64,000 nucleotides of DNA, from the NCBI RefSeq assembly GCF_016863315.1, contig NZ_BOOQ01000023.1:1-64000 (forward strand). Direction: 5' to 3'. This DNA comes from Planotetraspora silvatica (lineage in GTDB: Bacteria; Actinomycetota; Actinomycetes; Streptosporangiales; Streptosporangiaceae). Shown in pieces: positions 1-7,289 of the stretch. Position 1 is the stretch's first letter. Every line of letters begins with the position of its first letter. A model generated the notes under the pieces. That model was not told where the DNA came from. It ran no database searches and worked only from the letters and a program-made list of their open reading frames with translations. The translations under genes and the position numbers were made by a program.

Positions 1-209
1 GCCCAGAACCCGGAGGTGTGCGAGACGCGCATGCGCCCGCCGGGTGCCTCGCGAGCGGGCGAGGGGGCAGGGCGGGGGACCCGCGCGGTGGTGCTCATCT
101 GTCGCCTTTCAGAACTGAATCCGGTGATCGCCCGGCCGGGACAATCCGGCGGCCGCATCGGGACAACGAGCTCCGCGCGAGAGCTCTTACCAGCTCTGCT
201 GTACCTGGT

Positions 210-228
210 GGAGATGAGTTCCATCTCC
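210..228. promoter_or_regulatory. Inverted repeat upstream of the LysR gene
   Basis: GGAGATG and CATCTCC form a perfect 7-bp inverted repeat around a 5-bp spacer, ending 18 bp before the LysR start codon. LysR regulators usually bind dyads near their own promoter, so this is a plausible autoregulatory site. Bases 1-209 show no convincing gene; they may hold the tail of a gene outside the window. Confidence 0.35.
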
Positions 229-246
229 TGTTGAGATACTCGGCCG

Positions 247-1149
247 ATGGAGCTCCGCCACTTGCGCCACTTCATCGCCCTCGCCGAGGAGCGCAGCTTC
301 ACCCGCGCCGCCGCTCGCGAGCTGATCGTGCAGTCCGGTCTGTCGTCCTCCGTCCGGGCTCTGGAGAAGGAGGTCGGCGCGTTGTTGTTCATCCGGGGGA
401 CCCGTCCGGTCCGGCTGACGGCCGAAGGGGAGGCACTGCTGCCCGCCGCGCGTCACACGCTGGACGCGGCGGCGGCCGCCCACCAGGCCGTCCAGGAGGT
501 CCACGGAGTGCTCTCCGGGCGGCTGCGCATCGGCGCCCTGCAGACGATCGGGCACACGCTGCCCTTCACCACGTGGCTCGCGGAGTTCTCGCGGGCGCAT
601 CCCGGTGTCGACATCGCCGTACGGCAGTTGCCCGCCCTGCGGATGCTCGCGATGGTCACGGCCGGCGAACTCGACTGCGCGCTCGTCACCGTGGTGCCCG
701 ACCACACGGAGGGCCTCGACATCGTGCCTCTCGTCGCGGAGCCCCTCGTGGTGGCCTGCGCCCCCGATCACCCGCTCGCGTCGGCCGAGGTCCTCACGCT
801 CGACCGGCTGGACGGCGAGCAGTTCGTGGAGACCCATCCCGAGTGGGCGATCCGGGTGCTGACCGACTCGGCCTTCCGGGACGCGGGCCTGACCCGCCGC
901 ATCGTGTGCGAGGTCAACGAATGGACGATGGTGCTCGATCTCGTCGCGGCGGGTGTGGGCATCGCGCTCGTGCCCCAGGGGCTGGACTTCTCCCTCCACC
1001 CGCGGCCCACCGGTTCGCTCCGGCTCGTCCCGCTCGCGGGCGTCCGCCTGGAGCGCCGCGTCGACCTCGTCCTGCCCAAGGGGCACGCGGCCAGTCCCGC
1101 CGCCCGCCGCTTCCTGGATCACGTACGGCGTGCGGGTGCGCCGGCGTGA
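247..1149 (+). CDS. LysR family transcriptional regulator
   Basis: A 300-aa protein of normal LysR length. Residues 1-60 carry the winged helix-turn-helix (MELRHLRHFIALAEERSFTR start, then the SVRALEKEVGALLF recognition and wing region). Residues about 87-295 form the periplasmic-binding-like effector domain (GRLRIGALQTIG onward). It acts as a cytoplasmic DNA-binding regulator whose co-inducer cannot be read from sequence. The ATG at 247 opens exactly at the conserved MELRHL start. No divergent partner is visible in the window; the target may lie upstream of position 1, or the gene may regulate itself through the inverted repeat at 210-228. Confidence 0.92.
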   Translation: MELRHLRHFIALAEERSFTRAAARELIVQSGLSSSVRALEKEVGALLFIRGTRPVRLTAEGEALLPAARHTLDAAAAAHQAVQEVHGVLSGRLRIGALQTIGHTLPFTTWLAEFSRAHPGVDIAVRQLPALRMLAMVTAGELDCALVTVVPDHTEGLDIVPLVAEPLVVACAPDHPLASAEVLTLDRLDGEQFVETHPEWAIRVLTDSAFRDAGLTRRIVCEVNEWTMVLDLVAAGVGIALVPQGLDFSLHPRPTGSLRLVPLAGVRLERRVDLVLPKGHAASPAARRFLDHVRRAGAPA

Positions 1150-1189
1150 GCCGGTTTCCGCGGGCGGGAATTGTCGTGCACCGTGACGC

Positions 1190-1666
1190 TCAGAGGCGCC
1201 AGGGCATGTGCTGGAGGGTCCAGGTGTTGCCGTCGGGGTCGGCGAAGGCGGCGTAGAAGACACCGCCCAGGTCCTCGACCGGCCCCATGTCCGCGCCGCG
1301 CTCGATGAACGCCGCCCGGGCCTGTTCGATGTCGCTCACCACCAGGTGCAGGCCGCGCAGTGTCCCGACGGGCATGTCGAGGGACGGGACGCCCTCGCTC
1401 AGGACGATCGAGCAGGCCGAGCCCGGCGGGGTGAGCTGGACGATCCGCACCCCGTCCGCCGGTCGCACGTCCACGTCCGGGTGGAAACCGAGCGCCACAT
1501 AGAAGGCCTTGGCCCGGTCGATGTCCTCGACGGGGACCGGGACGAGTTCGAGCAGGAACATCCCGGGACGTACGGGCGGCATGGTGGGGTCGGCCGGGAT
1601 GTCGGCGACGTCGGCCGGAATCTCGGTCTGCGTGGGATGCAGGTCGACGGGCTGGGAGTCGGTCAT
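1190..1666 (-). CDS. VOC (glyoxalase/bleomycin-resistance) family protein
   Basis: A 158-aa protein. After a 35-residue acidic/proline-rich leader comes one vicinal-oxygen-chelate domain (about residues 36-155). It has the typical VPVEDIDRAKAFYVALGF opening, a GLHLVVSDIEQARAAFIERG central strand-helix, and a FADPDGNTWTLQ end. The family includes glyoxalases, dioxygenases and antibiotic-binding proteins; the substrate here is unknown. It is the last gene of an ArsR-SRPBCC-VOC operon, a common actinobacterial arrangement. Its ATG lies 13 nt after the present SRPBCC stop, but an ancestral ATGA overlap can be reconstructed (see the duplication at 1682-1703). Confidence 0.88.
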   Translation of the reverse strand: MTDSQPVDLHPTQTEIPADVADIPADPTMPPVRPGMFLLELVPVPVEDIDRAKAFYVALGFHPDVDVRPADGVRIVQLTPPGSACSIVLSEGVPSLDMPVGTLRGLHLVVSDIEQARAAFIERGADMGPVEDLGGVFYAAFADPDGNTWTLQHMPWRL

Positions 1667-1679
1667 CGGTGATCGCCCT

Positions 1680-2180
1680 TCAGGGTCGTTTCAGGGTCGT
1701 TTCGCTGAGCACCTCGGCGAGCCGGTCGTAGGCCTCGCCCGCGCCGCGTTTCATGGGGGTACGGAGCACGCTGTCGCGGATCTCCCGCGAGGAGTAGCGC
1801 ACGGTGGTGTTCATCGTGGTCCGGCCGTGCGATTCGTCGAAGACGGTGGTGACGAGTGCCGCACCCTCTTCCCAGCCGGTGTGCGACTCGGTGTGGACCA
1901 GCCGGTACGGCGGTTCGACCTCGTGGTACACCCCGCTGAGGCCCATCTCGGCGCCGTCCGGCCCGCGCGACACGAAGCGCCACGCGCCGCCCGGACGCAG
2001 GTCGATCTCGCAGACGACGAGATGCCAGCCGCGCGCCCCGTGCCATCGCCGGAGCAGTTCCGGCCGGGTGAACGCGTCGAACACGAGCGGGCGGGACGCG
2101 GCGAACGTCCTGGTCAGAACCAGCTCGGTGTCGGACGGGGTCGTCACGGACAGGCCCTCGTCAGGCTCCGGCCGCGACAT
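1680..2180 (-). CDS. SRPBCC/AHSA1 domain protein
   Basis: A 166-aa protein of the AHSA1-like START/SRPBCC fold: RTFAASRPLVFDAFTRPELLRRW at the front, WHLVVCEIDLRPGGAWRF in the middle, and a C-terminal helix. These proteins bind hydrophobic ligands, and pairing with an ArsR gene is frequent. The ATG start overlaps the ArsR stop (TGATG), so translation is coupled. An upstream in-frame extension only reads through the ArsR gene. The stop codon lies inside an exact 11-bp tandem duplication and the last residues (LKRP) look like a product of it. Without the duplication the frame would end in LKGDHR with its stop overlapping the VOC ATG. Confidence 0.88.
   Translation of the reverse strand: MSRPEPDEGLSVTTPSDTELVLTRTFAASRPLVFDAFTRPELLRRWHGARGWHLVVCEIDLRPGGAWRFVSRGPDGAEMGLSGVYHEVEPPYRLVHTESHTGWEEGAALVTTVFDESHGRTTMNTTVRYSSREIRDSVLRTPMKRGAGEAYDRLAEVLSETTLKRP
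1682..1703 (-). repeat. 11-bp tandem duplication at the 3' end of the SRPBCC gene
   Basis: On the minus strand GAAACGACCCT occurs twice head to tail (1703-1693 and 1692-1682). Eleven is not a multiple of three, so the second copy shifts the frame and produces the present TGA stop at 1682-1680. Removing one copy restores a frame that ends with TGA at 1665-1663, overlapping the ATG of the VOC gene at 1666. Confidence 0.85.
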
Positions 2181-2536
2181 CACCGGACCTCCCGCTCGCC
2201 GGCGCCGGACGTGCCGGCCTCGAGTTCGCCGAGCAGGTCGTCGAGCCGCTGGTAGCTCTCCTCCCAGTAGGAGCGGTAGTCCGCCAGCCAGTCCATCGCG
2301 GTCTTGAGCCGGGTGGCCTCCAGCCGGCACGGCCTCCGCTGGGCGTCGCGACCTCGGGAGATCAAGCCGGCGCGCTCCAGCACGCGCAGGTGCTTGGAAA
2401 CGCCCGGCTGGCTCATCGCGAACGGCGCGGCCAACTCCATCACCGTGGCCTCGCCTTGAGCCAGCCGGGCCAGGATCGCCCGTCTGGTCGGGTCGGCCAG
2501 TGCGGCGAACGTCGCGTCGAGAGTGTCGGAAGCCAC
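2180..2536 (-). CDS. ArsR family helix-turn-helix regulator
   Basis: A 118-aa winged-helix repressor. FAALADPTRRAILARLAQGE opens the fold and ELAAPFAMSQPGVSKHLRVLERAGLI (about residues 34-60) is the recognition helix region. It lacks the metal-binding CxC motif of ArsR/SmtB sensors, so it belongs to the SRPBCC-linked subgroup that probably senses through its partner or a small molecule. It is first in a three-gene operon with an SRPBCC and a VOC protein and presumably represses it from the AT-rich stretch at 2537-2580. Confidence 0.9.
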   Translation of the reverse strand: MASDTLDATFAALADPTRRAILARLAQGEATVMELAAPFAMSQPGVSKHLRVLERAGLISRGRDAQRRPCRLEATRLKTAMDWLADYRSYWEESYQRLDDLLGELEAGTSGAGEREVR

Positions 2537-2647
2537 GCTGATTACCTTCCAGTTCTATAACTAGATGGTTTTATACGTGCGTGGCTCCGTCCGTGTCAAG
2601 GGCCGTGCACACGCGGGTGCCTGTCGGGCATAGGGCTCGGGCGGCGA

Positions 2648-2721
2648 CTTGCACGAAGTTCAAGACAGCTCTTGCACTTAGTTCAAGAGTAGGTTTACGC
2701 TTCACTTGAACTTAGTGCAAG
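2648..2721. promoter_or_regulatory. Three copies of a 17-bp operator-like motif
   Basis: CTTGCACNNAGTTCAAG occurs at 2648-2664 and 2671-2687, and in inverted orientation at 2705-2721. Each copy is itself an imperfect palindrome (CTTG...CAAG ends). Centres are 23 and 34 bp apart. The set covers the presumed promoter of the membrane protein starting at 2763. The dyads resemble TetR/MarR-type sites, but no such regulator lies next to them. Confidence 0.7.
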
Positions 2722-2762
2722 TGAATGGGGCGCCGGAGGGCGCCGATGAAAGGAGACCTCCC

Positions 2763-3281
2763 GTGAACGTTTTCGTCGCCGTCATGCAGCTACTGGTCGC
2801 CGCGGCCTTCCTGAGCATCCCGATCGGCCGCCACCGTTACGGAGCCGCCGCGACGGCGAGCGCGGAGGCGGAGCTGGAGCGTCAGGGCGTGCGGCCCACC
2901 GTCCTGGCCGAGAACGGGATGAGGTTCGACGCCGGAGGCCATGAGACGGCGGTCCCCGTGACGGTCGCCGCGGTCATGGCGGCGCTCGCCGGGCTCAACC
3001 TGTACGGCGGCGACCTGGCCCGACCCTTGACCTGGGTCTTCCAGACGATCGTGATCCTCGGCAACTGCCTGATCCTGTACAGCAACCTCACCGCCGCGAA
3101 GTCCGTGCAGGCCGCCTTCCGGCGCAAGGGGGACCCGATGCTGGCCCGCGTCGACGTCCGCGCCCTGCTCAAGGCGGCCGAGGACGGCTTCCCCGCCTGG
3201 ACGTGGATCCTGCAGAACGTCCGCCACGCGGTGGTGTTCGGCGCCTCGATCCTCGCCCTGGCAGTGCCGTTCGCCGTCTGA
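2763..3281 (+). CDS. Small integral membrane protein, family not recognised
   Basis: A 172-aa protein with about four hydrophobic segments (roughly residues 2-20, 62-80, 90-108 and 153-172) and a basic/acidic loop between the third and fourth. The GTG at 2763 is chosen because AGGAGA sits 7 nt upstream; a longer frame opening at 2706 would run through the operator copy at 2705-2721. I do not recognise a catalytic motif. The overall plan is like DoxX-type or other small four-helix membrane proteins, which is only a guess. Three strong operator copies upstream suggest tight repression and induction by a signal. Confidence 0.75.
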   Translation: MNVFVAVMQLLVAAAFLSIPIGRHRYGAAATASAEAELERQGVRPTVLAENGMRFDAGGHETAVPVTVAAVMAALAGLNLYGGDLARPLTWVFQTIVILGNCLILYSNLTAAKSVQAAFRRKGDPMLARVDVRALLKAAEDGFPAWTWILQNVRHAVVFGASILALAVPFAV

Positions 3282-3377
3282 CGTCGCAGATCCCTTCTTC
3301 GGCCCGTCGCGAGTCCGCCGGCTCCGTCGGCAGGCGGCTACTTCAACCAGCTCCCAGGCGTGACCCGGCCCGTACGG

Positions 3378-3418
3378 CGAGAGCCGCTCAGAGGTGAAGA
3401 CCTCGTGAGCGGCTCTCG
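3378..3418. terminator. Bidirectional hairpin terminator between convergent genes
   Basis: A perfect 13-bp stem (CGAGAGCCGCTCA with TGAGCGGCTCTCG) encloses a second stem GAGGT/ACCTC with a GAAG loop. It lies between the membrane protein ending at 3281 and the convergent anti-sigma-like gene ending at 3430. There is no T-tract, as is common in actinomycetes. Confidence 0.75.
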
Positions 3419-3429
3419 ATTGTGCACGC

Positions 3430-4527
3430 CTACTTCGCCGGGGGCGCGTCGTCGCTCCAGGCGGCGCTGACGAGGAGGGAGTAGCTCATGAGCTTGTCCC
3501 GAGCCCCGAGGTACCAGGACTCTTCGGCGAGCGCGTGCCCGGTCCGCGGGTCGATGATCAGCCGGGTCTGGCTGCGGGTGCCCGCGTCTCCGCGCCGGGT
3601 GTACGCCACGGCCACACCTTTACGGCCATGCTGGTCGGTGACCGTATCCAACGTGGTGATGCCTTTCAGACCCGCGATCAGCTTGTACGCCGCCGCACGC
3701 ACCCCCGGCGTCACCGGTAGCTCGAGCACGAGCGCGTCGGCGCTGTTGAACAGGTAGTCGTTCCTGCCTTCGAGGCCGCCGGTGTCCTTGTGCCTGTTCA
3801 CCAAGTAGGCCTTCAGGGCCGCCGGGTCGTCCGGGAGGGCGGACAACGCGGCCGGGGAGATCGGCTGTCCGCCCAGAAGGTAGTCCCTGGGGCCCATGCC
3901 ACCCGGAGTCCTGAGCCGGCGGGGTCCGCCCGCCGCCGCGATGACGACCGGTTTCATGCCCTTCGGCGCCGGCTCGGTCCACTGGGCCGGCGACCCGTCC
4001 CGCTCCCATGCCTCCTTGTCGGCGGTGGTGGCCGGCGCGGCGCCGAGGCTCTGGTAGAACTCCCAGCTCTTGTCCTTCGGGCTGGACGCCGTCCACCTCT
4101 CCGCGGTCATCTTGAGGACGATGTCATACGGCCCGGCCTTCGGGCCGACCTGGCGGGTTTCCCCATGCTCGGTCGTGACGGTCCAGTAGCGACCGGTGGT
4201 GGCCTCGCCGGCGGCGACCTGCTCGGCGGCGACCAGCAGGAACTGCTGCGCCGTCGCGGGCTTGTCCGTCGAGGCGGGCCGCTGCGAGACAGTGGGCCGA
4301 GGCGCCGGGGTGGCCGGATTCTGGGCGATCATCACGGTCACGGCCGCGGCGGCCGCCGCCGTGGGGACGAGTCCGGCGGCCAGCACCAGCCGGCGCGTGT
4401 TCGTCTTACGGGCGGGGGCGTCCTGCGGGAAGGCGGTGATCGTGGCCAGGTCGATCGACGGGCCGCGGTCGAGCTGCGCCGGCCGGGCCTCGGACAACAA
4501 CCGCACCACGTCGCGATGCCGGCTCAT
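3430..4527 (-). CDS. CU044_5270-type membrane partner of an ECF sigma factor
   Basis: A 365-aa protein: a short cytoplasmic head (MSRHRDVVRLLSEARPAQLD), one transmembrane segment at about residues 46-68, then a large extracytoplasmic domain ending in the pattern D-x-x-GRKGVAVAYTRR...LIIDPRTGHALAEE. The same C-terminal pattern recurs in the proteins at 21056 and 42395. These proteins are encoded next to ECF sigma factors in actinobacteria and are thought to work as anti-sigma or signal-input partners. The ATG at 4527 overlaps the sigma stop (ATGA), which fixes the start; the longer upstream frame only reads through the sigma gene. Confidence 0.85.
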   Translation of the reverse strand: MSRHRDVVRLLSEARPAQLDRGPSIDLATITAFPQDAPARKTNTRRLVLAAGLVPTAAAAAAVTVMIAQNPATPAPRPTVSQRPASTDKPATAQQFLLVAAEQVAAGEATTGRYWTVTTEHGETRQVGPKAGPYDIVLKMTAERWTASSPKDKSWEFYQSLGAAPATTADKEAWERDGSPAQWTEPAPKGMKPVVIAAAGGPRRLRTPGGMGPRDYLLGGQPISPAALSALPDDPAALKAYLVNRHKDTGGLEGRNDYLFNSADALVLELPVTPGVRAAAYKLIAGLKGITTLDTVTDQHGRKGVAVAYTRRGDAGTRSQTRLIIDPRTGHALAEESWYLGARDKLMSYSLLVSAAWSDDAPPAK

Positions 4528-5048
4528 CTGCTGAACTCCTTCAGATCGAATGTGGACGGTGCTTCTCCCATGGCCTCTTCCAGGCGTTTTCGAGCTCGGT
4601 GCAGGCGGACGAAGAACGTGGCGACCGAGCAGCCGACCACGTGCGCGGCCTCCCGGTTGGACAGGCCCTGCCACGCCACCAGCGTCAGCAGTTCGCGGTC
4701 GTTTTCGCTCAACCTGGCCAGAGCGGCGAGGACGGCGGAGCGTTCGGCCACTCCGTCGGCCACATCCACGTCCGCTTCGTCGACCCAGGCGCGCAACTCG
4801 GCCGCCAAGGATGCCTGGCGCACCTCGTCCCGGTACCGTCCGTGCACCACGTTCCTGGCCGTCACGAGCAGCCACGGCAACGGTGTCTCGGGGACCGCGG
4901 ACAGTCGCCGCCACGCGACGAGAAAGGTTTCGCTGACCACGTCGTCAGCGAGCTGCCGGCCCGCCCGGCTCACCGCGTACGCGTACACCTGCTCGTGGTG
5001 TGCCGCGTACATCTCGGTGAACCGGGCGCCCGCATCTGGTTCTGTCAC
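4524..5048 (-). CDS. ECF RNA polymerase sigma factor
   Basis: A sigma-70 family protein of about 174 aa. Region 2 is FTEMYAAHHEQVYAYAVSRA...DDVVSETFLVAWRRL; region 4 is LARLSENDRELLTLVAWQGLSNREAAHVVGCSVATFFVRLHRARKRL. The GTG at 5048 is preferred because AGGAGCAGGAGCA lies directly upstream; an ATG 12 codons earlier is possible but has a poorer ribosome site. It is cotranscribed with, and overlaps by 4 nt, the membrane partner gene, the usual layout for an envelope-signal ECF system. Confidence 0.9.
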   Translation of the reverse strand: MTEPDAGARFTEMYAAHHEQVYAYAVSRAGRQLADDVVSETFLVAWRRLSAVPETPLPWLLVTARNVVHGRYRDEVRQASLAAELRAWVDEADVDVADGVAERSAVLAALARLSENDRELLTLVAWQGLSNREAAHVVGCSVATFFVRLHRARKRLEEAMGEAPSTFDLKEFSR

Positions 5049-5211
5049 TGCTCCTGCTCCTTCGTAGGGAAGGTTCGGTGTCACCAGGTAATGCGCGGGG
5101 GGCCGGTGTTCTTACCTCGAGTCCCGATTCGGCATACATGCCACGAGGACGTCGAGCATCATGCGCGTACGCTCACTTACTGCACCTCTTGTTCCGAGAG
5201 GTGGCAGAGAG

Positions 5212-5261
5212 GCGGACCGCCACGCGTACCGGTGTACCGGTAGGAGAACGTGGCGGTCCGC
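5212..5261. terminator. Long hairpin, probable terminator
   Basis: GCGGACCGCCACG (5212-5224) pairs perfectly with CGTGGCGGTCCGC (5249-5261); the loop contains a further ACCGGT...ACCGGT dyad. It is 80 nt downstream of the stop of the TIM-barrel gene on the minus strand and upstream of the sigma gene, so it probably ends the TIM-barrel transcript. Confidence 0.55.
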
Positions 5262-5340
5262 TGGAATCCTCAGGGGGCTTTCTCAGCCGCTCGTGTGCTG
5301 CTCGTCAGCCGTTTCGGAGGGGCCTGGGCGTTTCGTGGGC

Positions 5341-6516
5341 TCAGTGCCTGGGGGCGCGCAGCGCGGCCAGGTTGTCGTAGCTCACCTCGGAGAACTCGAG
5401 CGACTGGTTCGGGTTGGCCGTGCCTCCGGGCGCGTTGTCCTGCTCGTACATCGGGTTGTGGTAGCCCCTCGCCCCCATCTGGGAGAAGAAGGTGGCGTAG
5501 TCGATGTCGCCGGTGCCGAACGGCACCATGTCGTAGCCGTTGCCGGTCGTCGGGTTGGACTTCCCGTCCTTGGCGTGGAAAAGAGGGAACCGCTTGGTCT
5601 GCTTCTGCACGACGCGGAGCGGGTTGAAGACGTCGGTCCGCGTCGAGCCGTCCGGCGCGGTGAAGGTGCGGTACTTGAACTGGGCCACATGCGCCCAGAA
5701 GATGTCCATCTCCAGCCAGACATGCCTGGGGTCGGTGATCTTCAGGAAGTACTCCAGCCGGCGCGTGCCGGACGACCGGGTGGGCCGGCCCTGCTCGTCG
5801 AGCGGACCCTCGTCGAGAAGGAAGCTGTAGGCGACGTCGTGGTTGTGCGTGTACAGCTTGAGCCCGGCCGCCGAGGCGATCCTGCCGAGCGCGTTCCACT
5901 TGTCGGCCGCCACGTCCCAGTCGGCCTTGTAGGCGCTGCCGGTCGGGTCGTTGCCGGTGCCCACGTGACCGAAGCCGAGGATGTTGGCGATCTCCAGGTG
6001 CTGCTTGAACCGGTCGAGGTCGGGCTGGGTGAACGGCCACGAACCAGGAATGAAGCCGTGGTTGCCCTCGGCCTCGAGACCGTTGTCGTCGAGCCAACGG
6101 CGCAGCAGCCGGGCGCCCTCGACGGTCTCCAGGTTGGCGCCGCCCTCGCTGTTCGCGTGCTGGCCGTAGCCGGCGAACTCCACCTGCCTGTAGCCGATCC
6201 GGGAAAGTTCCTCGAGCACTGGCCGGAAACCGGACGCCAGGGTGGTTGACAGAGGGTCCCGCGAAATCGCGTCGCGGACGGTGTAGAGGATGATGCCGCG
6301 CTTGCTCGGCGCCACCAGCGCGCCCTTGGGGCCGTGGTCGTGACCGTGACCGTGGTCGTGACCGGAGGCGGCCTGGGCCGCCGACGCGAGCGGACCGACG
6401 CCCGCCACGGTCGCCGCCGCTGTGAGTCCTGTGGTGGCTGCGAGGAATTGACGCCGGTTGAGGCCTAACCTGCGGTGCAGCGCACCGGACTGGAACTCTT
6501 CTTCGTGTGCAGTCAT
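5341..6516 (-). CDS. Tat-exported sugar phosphate isomerase/epimerase-like TIM-barrel protein
   Basis: A 391-aa protein of the AP-endonuclease-2/xylose-isomerase-like TIM-barrel family. A twin-arginine signal (LNRRQFLAATTGL, RR at residues 21-22) is followed by an AASAAQA-type cleavage region, then a striking His-rich linker (HDHGHGHDHG, about residues 53-62). Barrel metal and substrate residues are recognisable in VEFAGYG, EAEGNHGF, THNHD, WLEMDIFW and FHAKDG. Export by Tat implies folding, and probably metal loading, before secretion. A decayed ROK regulator sits directly upstream on the same strand, consistent with a former sugar-responsive locus. The substrate is unknown. Confidence 0.88.
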   Translation of the reverse strand: MTAHEEEFQSGALHRRLGLNRRQFLAATTGLTAAATVAGVGPLASAAQAASGHDHGHGHDHGPKGALVAPSKRGIILYTVRDAISRDPLSTTLASGFRPVLEELSRIGYRQVEFAGYGQHANSEGGANLETVEGARLLRRWLDDNGLEAEGNHGFIPGSWPFTQPDLDRFKQHLEIANILGFGHVGTGNDPTGSAYKADWDVAADKWNALGRIASAAGLKLYTHNHDVAYSFLLDEGPLDEQGRPTRSSGTRRLEYFLKITDPRHVWLEMDIFWAHVAQFKYRTFTAPDGSTRTDVFNPLRVVQKQTKRFPLFHAKDGKSNPTTGNGYDMVPFGTGDIDYATFFSQMGARGYHNPMYEQDNAPGGTANPNQSLEFSEVSYDNLAALRAPRH

Positions 6517-6699
6517 CGTCTTTCGACTCCATTGGGTGGACGAATCTCTTGATCCCCCGATGACTCGGCCGAGCCGCCATTGCTCCTTTCCGGCGTCGGA
6601 CCGGGCTCGTGCAGCGGCTGTTCCGACGGCCGCCGCAGCCGGCTCGCCGTCGACTCACACCGCTCTTACTGGTCCTGTGTGAAGATCTTGACCTGGAAG

Positions 6700-7165
6700 T
6701 TACGTCACTTTTCGCGCAATTGGAACAAGTTCTGTCCATATTGCTGGAACTTTGGATCGATCGAGGACAAAGTGTCGGCCTGATGTCGACGTCCACCTGT
6801 GCGTCCCGTATTTGATCTTCCAGCTGGTCGATGCGTGGGTACGGTGGTGCCAGACGGACGCGGAGAACCGGTGGTCGCTGATCAGGCCCGCGGCTCCGAC
6901 GACTCCTGCGGTTCCACTCAGCTCGGACGTGGAGATGGGCAGGTTCCGTCACAAGTGGCAGTGACTGCTGGTAGACGACGCTGCGGATCCCCCCGAGCGA
7001 AGTGTGATCGAGCCCGGCCAGGCCACCAGCGATGATCACGAGCCCTGGGTTGAAGAAGCTCACGAGGCCGGCGAGCACCGCACCGACCCGTCGGCCTCCG
7101 TCACGGATCATCTGTACGGCGTCGCCTGTGGCCGCAGCCGCGAGCGGGCGGTCGCCATGCCCCAA
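6700..7165 (-). pseudogene. Remnant of a ROK family protein (C-terminal part, frameshifted)
   Basis: Minus-strand translation from 7165 gives only the end of a ROK protein: GDAVQMIRDGGRRVGAVLAG, then NPGLVIIAGGLAG and VVYQQSLPLVTEPAHLHV. At about 6915 the frame must shift to continue as ELSGTAGVVGAAGLISDH, the conserved ROK ending. The N-terminal three quarters are absent, and an in-frame TAG lies just before 7165 in AT-richer DNA. The gene is therefore both truncated and frameshifted. It abuts the helicase-rich island, so island arrival may have removed the missing part. Confidence 0.8.
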
Positions 7166-7275
7166 GTGAACAGATTTGATGCTCTAGCGGGATTTATCAA
7201 TATCCGCGATCTTGCTTGATGCGCGCCTGCTCGAACAGATGCTAGAAATTCGCGGGAATTGTCGCCGCAGGGTCC

Positions 7276-7289
7276 TATAGTGCCGGCCT
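7276..7289 (+). promoter_or_regulatory. Probable leaderless promoter of the SF2 helicase gene
   Basis: A TATAGT hexamer at 7276-7281 lies 8 nt before the GTG start at 7290, where transcription would begin at the start codon itself. No Shine-Dalgarno sequence is visible, which fits a leaderless mRNA. A good -35 match is lacking. Confidence 0.5.

Noticed and set aside
1-209. A gene fragment at the left edge (open frame ending at 234)
   Set aside because: The frame runs through the LysR promoter dyad and shows no known domain; at most the first few dozen bases might be the tail of an outside gene.
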